Assembly (NCBI GenBank): GCA_026745465.1
Contig: JACYXH010000774.1
Coordinates: forward strand, 286,969 to 350,968
DNA: 64,000 nucleotides
Direction of reading: 5' to 3'
Source: Lota lota
Lineage: Eukaryota > Chordata > Actinopteri > Gadiformes > Lotidae
The notes under the pieces were generated by a model that was not told the DNA's origin, did no database searches, and saw only the letters and a program-made list of their open reading frames with translations. Shown here piece after piece: positions 25,546-36,679 of this stretch (within the stretch, counting starts at the first letter, position 1; every line of letters starts with the position of its first letter). The translations under genes and the position numbers were made by a program.

Positions 25546-26136
25546 GGGCCCCTGCGTGTCTGGCCCCTGCGTGTCGGGCCCCTGCGTGTCGGGCTCCTGC
25601 GTGTCGGGCTCCTGCGTGTCGGGCTCCTGCGTGTCGGGCTCCTGCGTGTCAGGGGACAGCGTGTCGGGCTCCTGCGTGTCAGGGGACAGCGTGTCGGGCT
25701 CCTGCGTGTCAGAGGACAACGTGTCGGGCCCCTGCGTGTCGGGCCCCTGCGTGTCGGGCCCCTGCGTGTCGGGGGACAGCGTGTCGGGCTCCTGCGTGTC
25801 AGGGGACAGCGTGTCGGGGGACAGCGTGTCGGGCCCCTGCGTGTCGGGCTCCTGCGTTTCGGGGGACGGCATGTCGGGCCCCTGCGTGTCGGGCTCCTGC
25901 GTGTCAGGGGACAGCGTGTCGGGCTCCTGCGTGTCGGGCCCCTGCCTGTCGGGCTCCTGCGTGTCGGGCTCCTGCGTGTCGGGGGACAGCGTGTCGGGCC
26001 CCTGCGTGTCGGGCCCCTGCCTGTCGGGCTCCTGCATGTCGGACTCCTGCGTGTCGGGGGACAGCGTGTCGGGGGACAGCATGTCGGGCCCCTGCGTGTC
26101 GGGCTCCTGCGTTTCGGGGGAGGGCGTGTCGGGCCC
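25546..26136 (+). repeat. 15-bp VNTR of about 39 units inside a Gypsy pol remnant
   Basis: Units are GGGCTCCTGCGTGTC, GGGCCCCTGCGTGTC, GGGGGACAGCGTGTC and close variants in irregular order. Because 15 is divisible by 3, three plus-strand frames and one minus-strand frame stay open, giving five-residue repeats (GLLRV, CRAPA, SGSCV, PDTQE). The array merges in frame into the RNase H fragment at CTGCGTTACTAC, so it looks as if it grew out of that codon string. I do not regard any of the open frames as a real gene. Confidence 0.9.
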
Positions 26137-26335
26137 CTGCGTTACTACCTCCTGGGGCGCCCGTTCACCCTCTGTTCGGACCACGCCCCCCTGCAATGGC
26201 TCCACCGCATGAAGGACACCAACCCACGGATCACACGGTGGTACCTGGCCTTACAGCCACTTCACTTCAGGGTGGTCCATAGGCCGGGGGCGCAGAGGGT
26301 GGTGGCGGACTTCCTCTCCCGACTACCGGAACTTG
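26137..26335 (+). mobile_element. Ty3/Gypsy RNase H C-terminal fragment, unit 1
   Basis: The plus strand encodes YYLLGRPFTLCSDHAPLQWL, then HFRVVHRPGAQ and VVADFLSRLPELE. These are the TDH/SDH catalytic-aspartate motif and the conserved tail of the RNase H domain of Ty3/Gypsy Pol, which degrades the RNA strand during reverse transcription. Everything upstream is replaced by the VNTR. A G-run follows, and about 70 bp later the LTR begins; no integrase follows. Confidence 0.85.
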
Positions 26336-26405
26336 AGGGGGGGGGGGGGGGGGGAGTTGGCTGTCGGCCGGACAGCACCCCGGCCTAAGTGGGGCGGTGG
26401 GGATA

Positions 26406-26730
26406 TGTGGTGAGGGGGGGCGTGGCCTAGCGCCGGCTGCAGCTAGAAGGGGCGGAGCGGCTCAATTGGGGCCACAGACGCAGCTGTAGGGGATGAGCGC
26501 GATTAGGAAGCTATTAAAAGATTGACTTGTGTTGCGCTCTCCCCACAGTGAGGTCGGGTCCAGTCACGAGGTGGACTGGCCGTAAGAGACAGAGAGATCG
26601 CACGTCCCCAGCAGGACGTTGATTGTGCATTTTGTGTTTGAACATTAAGAGACAATAAAAACGGAACTTTTGCCTCCGTACTCCTCGTGGTGTGTTGTTT
26701 GCCCTGGATTGTAGCCTGATAGTTGCTACA
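26406..26730 (+). mobile_element. Ty3/Gypsy LTR, full length
   Basis: 325 bp from TGTGGTGAGG to GTTGCTACA (TG...CA ends). It contains ATTAAAAG as a possible TATA-type site and AATAAA at 26654-26659. Upstream lies a purine-rich GGGGCGGTGGGGATA, a likely polypurine tract. Downstream, 26732-26749 (TGGTGCCTGAACAGGGAC) differs at two positions from the lysine-tRNA primer-binding site known from many retroelements. Confidence 0.8.
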
Positions 26731-26731
26731 T

Positions 26732-26749
26732 TGGTGCCTGAACAGGGAC
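26732..26749 (+). other. Primer-binding site, tRNA-Lys-like
   Basis: TGGTGCCTGAACAGGGAC begins two bases after the LTR end. Its position and sequence fit a minus-strand primer-binding site. It shows that the LTR at 26406 was once a 5' LTR, or lies at a junction between tandem elements. Confidence 0.65.
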
Positions 26750-27021
26750 CTGAGGAGGTCCGGATATATATATATATTATTATTATATATATATTTTTTC
26801 AGACAAAAGAAATGGTTGTATTTACAAACGTAACAAATTTACAAAAGGATATGAAGTTCAACTTCAGCATCGTCTTAAAACAAAATAGGGCCCATTAACA
26901 GAGCCTGGGGTTGAGAAAATAAACAAATAAGACCCCTTGTACAAATTATAAATCATTAGTATAAAAAAGTTGGTGGAAAACCTATTAATGATGGAATATA
27001 ATTTTTTCATACACTAGATTT

Positions 27022-27057
<36 letters not shown>

Positions 27058-27167
27058 AATGGCCACTTGGTTGACCGTTGTCAACCAACGGTGGTGATGT
27101 TTGTTCAATGGTCCGGCTCTTTCATCGTGGACTTGCCATCCACGCTACTGCACTTTCCCGTTCACTC
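26750..27167. other. Short internal remnant and leader of unit 2
   Basis: About 190 bp of AT-rich sequence (26760-26940) with no recognisable gag follows the primer-binding site, then the same joint, (TG)n and leader as in unit 1. No coding content is recognised. Confidence 0.6.
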
Positions 27168-27537
27168 CGTCGGGCCCCTGCGTGTCTGGCCCCTGCGTGT
27201 CTGGCCCCAGCGTGTCGGGCTCCTGCGTGTCGGGCTCCTGCGTGTCAGGGGACAGCGTGTCGGGCCCCTGCGTGTCGGGCTCCTGCGTGTCGGGCTCCTG
27301 CGTGTCGGGGGACAGCGTGTCGGGCCCCTGCGTGTCGGGGGACAGCGTGTCGGGCTCCTGCGTGTCGGGCTCCTGCGTGTCGGGGGACAGCGTGTCGGGC
27401 CCCTGCGTGTCGGGCCCCTGCGTGTCGGGGGACAGTGTGTCGGGCCCCTGCGTGTCGGGCTCCTGCGTGTCGGGCTCCTGTGTGTCGGGCCCCTGCGTGT
27501 CGCGCTCCTGCGTTTCGGGGGACGGCGTGTCGGGCCC
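27168..27537 (+). repeat. 15-bp VNTR of about 25 units, unit 2
   Basis: The same family as 25546-26136 but shorter and with a different order of unit types, so the arrays have changed independently since the duplication. Confidence 0.9.
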
Positions 27538-27735
27538 CTGCGTTACTACCTCCTGGGGCGCCCGTTCACCCTCTGTTCGGACCACGCCCCCCTGCAATGG
27601 CTCCACCGCATGAAGGACACCAACCCACGGATCACACGGTGGTACCTGGCCTTACAGCCACTTCACTTCAGGGTGGTCCATAGGCCGGGGGCGCAGATGG
27701 TGGTGGCGGACTTCCTCTCCCGACTGCCTGAACTG
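27538..27735 (+). mobile_element. Ty3/Gypsy RNase H C-terminal fragment, unit 2
   Basis: It encodes the same tail as unit 1 (RYYLLGRPFTLCSDHAPL, then GAQMVVADFLSRLPELG) with only a few base changes. As in unit 1, the LTR follows within about 65 bp. Confidence 0.85.
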
Positions 27736-27798
27736 GGGGGGGGGGGGGGTTGGCTGTCGGCCGGACGGCTCCCCGGCCTAAGTGGGGCGGTGGGGATA

Positions 27799-28123
27799 TG
27801 TGGTGAGGGGGGGCGTGGCCTAGCGCCGGCTGCAGCTAGAAGGGGCGGAGCGGCTCAATTGGGGCCACAGACGCAGCTGTAGGGGATGAGCGCGATTAGG
27901 AAGCTATTAAAAGTTTGACTTGTGTTGTGCTCTCCCCACAGTGAGGTCGGGTCCAGTCACGAGGTGGACTGGCCGTAAGAGACAGAGAGATCGCACGTCC
28001 CCAGCAGGACGTTGATTGTGCATTTTGTGTTTGAACATTAAGAGACAATAAAAACGGAACTTTTGCCTCCGTACTCCTCGTGGTGTGTTGTTTGCCCTGG
28101 ATTGTAGCCTGATAGTTGCTACA
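27799..28123 (+). mobile_element. Ty3/Gypsy LTR, full length, unit 2
   Basis: TGTGGTGAGG to GTTGCTACA, nearly identical to 26406-26730, with AATAAA at 28047-28052. No primer-binding site follows; the sequence passes directly into a (CA)n region. Confidence 0.8.
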
Positions 28124-28125
28124 GC

Positions 28126-28620
28126 GATGCACACACAGATGCGCACACACACACACACACACACACATACTCCCACACACACGCACACACACACACACAC
28201 GCACACACACCGATGCATGCACGCACGCACGCACACACACCGATGCATGCACGCATGCACACACACGCAGACACACGCACGCACACACGTTGCACACACA
28301 GACACACAAACTGTAGGGCACAATGTATGGAGCTAGTTTGATCCTATGGTAAGACTGAAAACAGGGAGGAACCATCGTGCACCAGAAATATTTGAAACAG
28401 ACCTTGTCGACATACATAGTAGCTAATACACAATATCCACCAACAATTAATCCTATTGAAACTATAGTCCGTAAGGATGATGGATGATGGATGGCGGATG
28501 ATGGATGATGGATGATGGATGATGGATGATGGATGATGGATGACGGATGATGGATGATGGATGATGGATGATGGATGATTGATGATTGATTGATGATTGA
28601 TGATTGATGATTGCTAATTG
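28126..28620. repeat. (CA)n-rich segment and ATGATGG heptamer array
   Basis: 28126-28312 is a degenerate CA/CG-containing array with CGATGCATGCACGCA twice. 28478-28590 is a 7-bp repeat (ATGATGG) of about 15 units passing into TGATTGA repeats to 28620. Confidence 0.85.
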
Positions 28621-29840
28621 ATGATGCTTCTGCATTATACTAAAGCACAATGAGGTACACACGAGGGCCAACCAACCACCTTCGCTCTGTGATTTTGATT
28701 TAAAACGCTACTTTCCCCGATCAAACAGCCTGACCTCTGCTCGACCCTCAGCACAGCGTTGTTGCGCCATTTTGGAAATGTCCCCGAAAACGTCCGTCCC
28801 GCCTCCACTTTGAAAAGATCCCCGCGGTTCTACAGGGGCCTTGGCTATCTGGGCAGAAGCAGTGGGGCCCGTGTCAGCGTCCCCACGGGAAGGAAGGGCC
28901 CAGCGCGAGACACAGGCATCACAGACTAGGCAGTGGACATTGTGTAGCTGGAAGCATAGGAGATAAATGGGACTGTGGCCTCAGACTTTGGTCTTTCTTC
29001 CTCTTCCAGGGGGATTACTTATGGTTCTTCCGGGACGTTGGCCCACAGGGCAGTTTGTATTGTGGGATACATTTTGATTCTGAGGTTGTACTTAAAAAGA
29101 AAAAAACGGAGAGATGGAGAAGAAATAGATACACTACAATTTATGCATTTATTGTTATTGCATAAAATAACCAAATGACATCTTTTGGGATCAATCACAG
29201 AACAATTTCAACCATATCCGTCCGTTCAGCCAATTTGTAGACACAACGACTCACAGATTGAAATTCAAAGTGAAACGAACCTCGATGCAAATCAAGTGGC
29301 TTGGCTGACAGTCACGTTAGCGTCCTCATAATCAGAGCAGACGATCCTCAATGTCTCACACACAGCGATGAGCTCGGTCGATGCTAGCCGTCGCTGTGCT
29401 CTGCATCTTAACGCAGGTGTTCACCAGGGAGAGGGAAATTACTCTAAATTGAGTCAAACAGCCTTTAACACGGTGATGAAGATCTCCCCGAGACCCTCTG
29501 CTTCATCGCAGAGAGAGCGACTTCATTATCAACAAACCTGATTCGAACCCTCCCATTGCAGGACCTAACGGTCAATTCAGATTCTTGGCATAAATCAGAT
29601 GTGGTGGAACTCGCACCCAGACCAGCAGTTAAAGATGCTGTATTTGAGATTAAAGAGCTGTCATTTTGGCTGAAATTCTACATGCATAGGTCAGGTGAGA
29701 ATATCTGCGTCTGCCTCTGAGTAAGGCTTTCTTTTATAATCAGCATAACACTCCTTCCTATCCCAAGGCAGTGATGAGGAAGGGGAGTGTTTGCATGTTC
29801 ATATAAATATTTGGAAACTCTCCTGTAGGTCTTCATGTGC
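28621..29840. other. No gene recognised; unique-looking sequence
   Basis: This is one of the few long stretches without obvious repeats. It holds a GC-rich part (28690-28920) and several short open frames, none with a domain or a convincing splice pattern. Confidence 0.4.
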
Positions 29841-29843
29841 AAA

Positions 29844-29846
<3 letters not shown>

Positions 29847-29877
<31 letters not shown>

Positions 29878-29909
29878 TGTGTGTTGCATCAATATAGACA
29901 TGATTAATC

Positions 29910-29949
<40 letters not shown>

Positions 29950-30231
29950 TTTCTGAATACCTTCCTGACGTGTGTAAGAAAATCATGTTTTATAGAAACA
30001 TAACCCATTATAAATTATTACATTACATATACTGTACTGTTCACTGTCTGTTTTCTCCTCAACACCTTTTATAACCTTTAATGCTATAACATCAACAGTT
30101 GCATTCATGTTGAAATGTTTAAAGGATCATTTTTGATAACATAATAATAATAATCTATTTCTTTAAGTTTATGCTGATGAATACTGAATAGCATGTTACA
30201 ATGTTTGTACACTTTACTGATTTGAATAGGG

Positions 30232-30290
<59 letters not shown>
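29847..30290. repeat. Three (TG)n tracts
   Basis: 29847-29885, 29914-29949 and 30233-30290, with the shared flank GCATCAATATAGACATGATT after the first; a variant follows the third. The same flank follows a TG tract at 16980. Confidence 0.85.
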
Positions 30291-30419
30291 GCATCAATGT
30301 AGACAAAATACGATGATCACCACAATATAAATAAATAAATAAATACAAGTTTAACCACCAACACAGCAGTCCTATACAACAAGGCTTCATAACTGTAGGC
30401 CTATAATAGTGCTGACTAA

Positions 30420-30800
30420 ATATGTGAACATAGTTGTTTCCAAGCCTACAGTTTGTTAAATGGCAACACTGCTGTATTATGCAGTCATGTCTGTTTCATT
30501 CAACTCTAGCTAGGAACGTGGAGAATGAAGCTATAGGCCTACATTAATCATTTAAACGTCTTGAGAATATTAAACCAATTAATTTGATATAAGGTCCGTT
30601 TTGAAACACTAGAAAAAGGTGCACCCTATCACCATCTGCTGGTTAGATGACGTCAGTGCAACTGGCTGACCTGAAAAACATGAACCCTACGTCATCACCA
30701 TTGATTTATGTGTTGAGACGATTTAATCTCCCTCTCATACGAGTGATACTCTCAAATATAGAGTAGGCCTACACTACATAACACAATATTAGGATTGGCT
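30420..30800. repeat. Segmental duplicate of 17030-17410
   Basis: Shared words include CATAGTTGTTTCCAAGCCTA (with small differences), CACCATCTGCTGGTTAGATG and GATTTATGTGTTGAGACGAT. The divergence is greater than between the TRIM flanks, suggesting an older event. An open frame at 30833-31021 next to it is unsupported. Confidence 0.7.
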
Positions 30801-31149
30801 CAACAATATTCAAAACAATATCACTTGAATCGTTGAAGTCCCTGGTCACCCAAATCCAAGCAAGCAAATGTGTTCATGAAGTCAAAGTTGACGTTTATGT
30901 TAGTCATCTATCAAATATTGATAAAGAAAATATGCTGTTTAATTTGATAAAATGCAGTTTAAAAGAATCTTTATATTTTGTCATCAGAGATTTTTGGATT
31001 GATTGGGCTGTCAAAGTTTGATTGACAGCTACAGGAACCAACCGGTTCTAACCACTGGGCCTTCATCATTCTATATTGTCCCTGACAGTAATTAAAAATG
31101 CAATTAATTACAAACGCCGTTTGCCACAGATGTCAATCACAAATGATGG

Positions 31150-31605
31150 ATCCGCTACTTTGTATGTAGGCCTACCAGGGCAGCTCATCTTCATTAGTTG
31201 ATAGTGAAGATGGGTCTGCTACTTGTATGTAGGCCTACCAGGGCAGCTCATCTTTATTAGTTGACTGTAGTGAAGATGGGTCTGCTACTTGTATGTAGGC
31301 CTACCAGGGCAGCTCATCTTCATTAGTTGATGGTGAAGATGGGTCTGCTACTTGTATGTAGGCCTACCAGGGCAGCTCATCTTCATTAGTTGTTAGTGAA
31401 GATGGGTCTGCTACTTGTATGTAGCCCTACCAGGGCAGCTCATCTTCATTAGTTGATAGTGAAGATGGGTCTGCTACTTGTATGTAGGCCTACCAGGGCA
31501 GCTCATCTTCATTAGTTGATAGTGAAGATGGGTCTGCTACTTGTATGTAAGCCTACCAGGGCAGTGGGCTCATCTTCATTAGTTGACTGTAGTGAAGATA
31601 GTTGA
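31150..31605. repeat. 63-bp minisatellite, about seven units
   Basis: The unit begins GAAGATGGGTCTGCTACTTG and continues TATGTAGGCCTACCAGGGCA, then GCTCATCTTCATTAGTTGAT. Units 2 and 7 carry a small insertion (GACTGTAGT). Confidence 0.9.
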
Positions 31606-32125
31606 CCTCCTCTAGCCTACCTCCTACCTGGGCCCTGGTACATAAAGGAGCAGGCCCATAGCTAGTGTTATGAGTGACAGCTGTGCTTATGCTACGATAA
31701 CACCTGTGAAAAGACAATTAGGCTAATGCTTGTGATTGGTCAGGCTTAACATTAGCGCCATTGGTCAACTAGGTCTGAGGTCATTCCTTATTGTAGATAT
31801 TAGTTACAGAGTTATGGATATAGGGCCTGCATGCTTTTGAGTTTTTATATGCGTGTATATCCAGATTGACTGGACAACATTTGTCTTCACTTTGACTAGC
31901 AGCCTATGCTCACTGAATGTAACAACGCTAAAACAAACCTAGCTTGAACCAGATGACTGGGTGATTTATGAAATGAAAAGCGGGGACATTTGCAGTTTAG
32001 TGGTCCACAGAGCCAACTAACCATCTAAGGTTATGTTTTCTGAAATAAAAAAAGGGACAGATTTACGCTTTGCTTGTTATCATGGTGAATGTAGTAGGCT
32101 ACTATAGGCCTTGTAAAAAATTGGT
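31606..32125. other. No gene recognised
   Basis: AT-rich sequence without repeats or open frames of note. The TRIM exon 1 and promoter expected upstream of TRIM C are not found here. Confidence 0.5.
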
Positions 32126-32471
32126 GATCGTTCATCCAGGAAAAAAAGCAGATCTTCCTCCAGAAGAACTGTTCAGATAAGGCTTCAGGCCTTTTTGAGG
32201 CCCAGCTGCATGCAGACCCTATCCCTGTTGCTCTATGCCACTGTCTTTTCTTTTCTCTTGTTTATTGATTTCTTTTTGTTTATCACATTTCCATTCTCTC
32301 TATATTATAGAGTCTATAAAAGTTATATATTCAAAACCTGTGTACGGTGTTGCTGCTGAAGAAAGATGTCTTGTTCTTAACTTGTCTTATTCTTAACACA
32401 TTATTACATGTATACAACATATAACGTATTGTTAAAACTGTAATTTAATTTTCATAATTATTTATTTCTAG
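32126..32471 (+). other. Truncated intron 1 of TRIM C
   Basis: It matches TRIM B intron sequence from about 11985 to 12270 and then, after a gap, the last part before the acceptor TTTATTTCTAG. Upstream of 32126 the match to the other TRIM flanks stops, so exon 1 and the promoter are missing. Confidence 0.7.
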
Positions 32472-32473
32472 GA

Positions 32474-34099
32474 ATGGCGTCCAATTCTTCCTGGTCTGAG
32501 GATAACTTTTCATGTCCCATCTGTCTGAATGTGTTCAACAGCCCAGTCACCACAGCATGTGGACACAACTTCTGCAGAACCTGTATTACAAGGTTCTGGG
32601 ATGGCCAAGTCCAGTATAAATGTCCTGTTTGTAACAAACTGTTCCAAACAAGACCTGATTTACAGGTCAATACCTTCATACCAGAGATGGCTGATCAGTT
32701 TAGAAGGTCTGTACGAGTCAAAGAGCAGCCTTGTGTTGAACCAGGAGAAGTTCCCTTTGACGTCTGTACTGGGACCCAGCTGAAGGCAGTGAAGTCCTGC
32801 CTAGCGTGTTTTACCTCTTCCTGCCAAACCCACCTTGAGCCACATCAGAGAGTCACAGGCCTGAAGAGACATCGGCTGGTCGAGCCTATGGACCGTCTGG
32901 AAGACAGGATGTGTAAGAAACACGACCGACTTCTGGAGCTCTTCTGCCAGACTGAACAGGTGTGTGTGTGTCTGTTCTGCACAGAGGGTGACCACAGGTC
33001 CCATCCTGTTGTACCTCTAAAGGAGGAATATGAAGTGAAGACGGCCAAGCTGGGGAAGATAGAGACTGAAGTTCAGCAGATGATCCAGGAGAGAAAACTA
33101 AAGATTAAGGAGATCAAAGACACAGTAGAATTTAGCAAGAAAGACGCAGACAGAGAGATAGCTGATGGTGTGCAGGTCCTCACTGCTCTGAAGCGCTACA
33201 TTGAAAAGTGGCAGGATGATTTCGACCAAACAGTTAAAGAGAGACTGAAATCCACAGAGAAAAAGGCTGAAGACCTCATCAAAGAGCTGGAGCAGGAAAT
33301 AGAAGATCTGACCAATAGAATCTCAGAGGTGAAGCAGCTCTCACACACTGAAGACCACCTCCACTTCCTCCAGACCTTCAGATCCCTGAAGAATCCTCCA
33401 CCCACCAGGGACTGGACGACAGTGGAGGTCCGTCCTCGGTCATACGTAGGGACCTTGAGGAGATCCCTGGATCAGCTGCAGGAGACACTGAACATGGAGA
33501 TGAAGAAGCTGCGTGATGATGCTGAACTGAAGAGGGTCCAGCAGTATGAAGTAGATGTGACTCTGGATCCTGATTTAGCTCATCCAAAGCTCATCCTGTC
33601 TGAGGATGGAAAACAAGTACATGATGGAGGTGTAGGGAAGGAACTCCCAGACAACCCTAAGAGATTTACACATTGTGTTTGTGTTCTCACGAGGCAGAGC
33701 TTCTCCTCAGGGAGATTTTACTTTGAGGTCCAGGTTAAAGACAAGACTCAATGGTTTTTAGGAGTGGCCAGAGAGTCCATCAACAGAAAAGATCAGATCA
33801 TGTTGACCGCTGAGAAAGGTTACTGGACTATTTCATTCAACAAGGATGGGTTGGTATTTAATGATAACCCTGATGTCCGTCTCCCTCTGAGAGCTGAGCT
33901 CCAGAAGGTGGGGGTGTTTGTTGATTATGATGAGGGTCTGGTCTCCTTCTATGATGTGGAAGCCAGGGTTTATATCTACTCTGCTACTGGCTGCACCTTT
34001 AGTGAGCCTCTCTATCCATTCCTCTGCCCAGGTCTCTATAATTATGAAAGTATAAACTCTGCCCCCCTGATCATCTCACCTGTCAATCAAACAGATTAG
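32474..34099 (+). CDS. TRIM C: full-length TRIM with one B-box 1 zinc ligand lost
   Basis: This encodes 541 residues with RING 14-53 complete (CPICLNV, ACGHNFC, KCPVC), B-box 2 complete (MCKKHDR, VCVC, HRSH), coiled coil and PRY-SPRY. At residue 95 the first B-box 1 cysteine is Phe (PFDVC where B, E and F have PCDVC), a TGT to TTT change at 32756-32758. The start follows an AG acceptor at 32470-32471. The reading frame is open and the 3' flank has poly(A) signals, but exon 1 and the promoter-like region are absent upstream, so transcription would need another promoter. It is either a recently orphaned copy or a gene with a new first exon. Confidence 0.85.
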   Translation: MASNSSWSEDNFSCPICLNVFNSPVTTACGHNFCRTCITRFWDGQVQYKCPVCNKLFQTRPDLQVNTFIPEMADQFRRSVRVKEQPCVEPGEVPFDVCTGTQLKAVKSCLACFTSSCQTHLEPHQRVTGLKRHRLVEPMDRLEDRMCKKHDRLLELFCQTEQVCVCLFCTEGDHRSHPVVPLKEEYEVKTAKLGKIETEVQQMIQERKLKIKEIKDTVEFSKKDADREIADGVQVLTALKRYIEKWQDDFDQTVKERLKSTEKKAEDLIKELEQEIEDLTNRISEVKQLSHTEDHLHFLQTFRSLKNPPPTRDWTTVEVRPRSYVGTLRRSLDQLQETLNMEMKKLRDDAELKRVQQYEVDVTLDPDLAHPKLILSEDGKQVHDGGVGKELPDNPKRFTHCVCVLTRQSFSSGRFYFEVQVKDKTQWFLGVARESINRKDQIMLTAEKGYWTISFNKDGLVFNDNPDVRLPLRAELQKVGVFVDYDEGLVSFYDVEARVYIYSATGCTFSEPLYPFLCPGLYNYESINSAPLIISPVNQTD

Positions 34100-34690
34100 G
34101 ACCTTTGTTTGATAAGAAAATAATCAAACAACCAAAAATAACTAATGTTGTTTCATGATTTAGAATCTCTACTATGTGAGATCTGAGAGAACTGCATTAA
34201 TGTATATAATGTATAATCTGCTGTCTTTTAACAATGATCAATTCATTAAGAAAATAACCCTTACTAATATTAGATGTAACCCATTAGAAATTCTTAGATT
34301 ACACTCTATTGTTCAAGGGTAATGCTATAAAATTGTAAATGGTTGCAGTTGTGTAGAACTTGTTTGGGTTATTAGTTTGTATAACAATCTGTATTTTTTT
34401 AAACATTAGTTTATATTTCTGAATCATGAATGACAACATAATGAAACGTCTGTAAACTTTTCTGATTTCAACAATAAATTGCAAAAAATAGAATGGGTCA
34501 TTCTCAATGGAAGTGCATCATCAGTACAATATGTATTCAGTAAAATAGGTACATTCTCAGTACAATATGTATTCAGTAGAATAGGTACATTCTCAGTACA
34601 ATATGTATTCAGTGGTATACATTCCCAGTACAAAATGTGTTCAGTTGAATAGGTAAATATTGTGTGGAATAGGTACATTCTCAGGGGGAT
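34100..34690 (+). repeat. 3' UTR of TRIM C and 36-bp minisatellite
   Basis: An AATAA-rich 3' region (to about 34485) is followed by about five units of the 36-bp minisatellite (34490-34690). The pyrimidine tract and core motif found after the other copies are absent. Confidence 0.75.
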
Positions 34691-35212
34691 AAATGCAAAT
34701 TTTTTGCCTAAAAACCCTATTTTACACATTATGGGATTCATGGAAGGATTAAAATCACTGATCGATTGCACAAGTCTGTAGCTGATGAGCCAATGACTTA
34801 ATGTCCACCATACAACAACCCAACATGTGTTACACCTTACACAAAGGTCACAGTGACTACATGCAAAGATTTACCACATGTGTGTGAGTAAAGTGACTTT
34901 GTCTTTTTAGCTCTCCTCTCCATCCTCTCCTCTTAGTTTATCCTCTCTCCTTCCTCTCCCTTCTCTTCCTCCTCTCTGCTCTCCTTTCTAGCTAATCCAG
35001 GATTATGTTCATTCTTGTCATGCAGACACATTGTGTACACGTTACAACAGTAAGCATATTTTGATTTGTTTAGCAAAATATTGTAGTAGTGTATAGTACT
35101 TTAACTTTAATTTAGGTATCCCATAATTAAAATAAATTGGCAAAGATTGGTCCATGACAGCTTATGAGTTTACAAGCAAATATCATGGATGTTAGAAATC
35201 AAACAATGATCC

Positions 35213-35267
<55 letters not shown>

Positions 35268-36109
35268 CCTAACTATTCCAGCAGTACCAAAAAGAGAGGT
35301 GGGCGATCCCGTGACAACTGAAAAAAGAGTTAAATGAAACGTTACGAAACAAAACCTAAACTCTACGAGGTCTTTAGGAGAACTACTGTTTTCTAACATC
35401 TGGCCCAATGTAGGACTAGTAGTTAGTTAGTTTGAGCTCGCCACTGAGCCTCTCTCTTATGTTGGTAGTTAGTAGCTTTGATAAACGGCCTCACATCTTA
35501 CTATTGAGTCATTTATCAGACGCGTTCATCCAAAGCTACTTACAGTGAATACAGATACACATAGGCGCTGGAAGTATGGCGCTGAGGGTGCTGCAGCACC
35601 CCCTGTTGGCTGAGAGAGAAATAATATTGGAAATAATAATGTTTTTAAATAGCTTTTGATTGATATATTATAGAAAATACTTTTCTTAAGGCTGAGTAGC
35701 AGCTGGCCCTAAAATGTATTTACTGAGCTGGTTGAGTGGTAGTAGGTCCTATAGACTCATCCTGCCAGTTTGAGTCAATTATCATGCATTGCTAGGGTAA
35801 CGTTGTCTTTATTATGGAGAACATGTTTTTTTTTATGGCTGATTGATGAATTTATGAATTTTGGGATGAATAATACAGGATAGCCATTTGTGTATTTAAG
35901 GTTTTATGATGCATACTGTATATAGACTCATGTTTAAATGATTGCATTGGATGATATTTTGTACCATACATGTACTGTTTTCTGCTGTCCCATCCTGTCT
36001 CCCCTTGCGTGCTCACATAGGCACATGTGCACGCACACACACACACACACACACACTCACACACACACACACACTCACACACGCATACATACACACACAC
36101 ACACACACA
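34691..36109. other. No gene recognised; (CA)n tracts
   Basis: AT-rich sequence with a (CA)n tract at 35215-35266 and CA/CACT repeats from about 36030. A dispersed motif at 35565-35625 (GGTGCTGCAGCACCCCCTGT) looks like a common fish repeat. No coding exon is visible. Confidence 0.5.
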
Positions 36110-36647
36110 CATGCACACACATACACACACACAGTATTCTTTAATATATCTATTCATACACTCACAGACATAACACACACTTCCACCCAAAAGGACCACA
36201 ATGGAAACAAGCTCTTGGGCTTTATTGTGTTTGATCCCTTTGGCAGTTGTCAATAAAGAATTGACAAATCTCGGGGCGGTGCGCTGGCACTCCGGACACG
36301 CCTGACAGTGCTGAGTGGCGTCCCTCTTAACCCCGGGCCAGTAAACCCGCTCTAGGATTGTGTCCCTAGTCTAGTCCATGCCTAGGTGAGCCCCTAGTAC
36401 ATGGGAATGGGCCATGTAAAGGACTTTGCTCATGTAGGGGTGGGGGCACCACCAACTGCTCAGTCACTGCTCCCCCCCCCTCCCCCCCTCTACTACCCGA
36501 TAAAGCAAGCCCGCCCTGGTGCTGGAATGGGGGTGGGGTAGGTTACTCACCGACTCCCGGGCCTGGCCGTCACGGGCGAGGACGTGGCTCCAGGGCGTGC
36601 TTCAGGGTGTCGTCCTGCAGTTGGGCGGTGGTGAACTGCCCGGGCCG

Positions 36648-36679
<32 letters not shown>

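Noticed and set aside
25372-26388. A 338-codon open frame, and overlapping frames of 228-276 codons, across the 15-bp array
   Set aside because: Produced by a repeat whose period is a multiple of three; only the last 65 codons (RNase H tail) resemble a real protein.
30833-31021. A 62-codon open frame as a gene
   Set aside because: Short, AT-rich, no domain, no splice signals.
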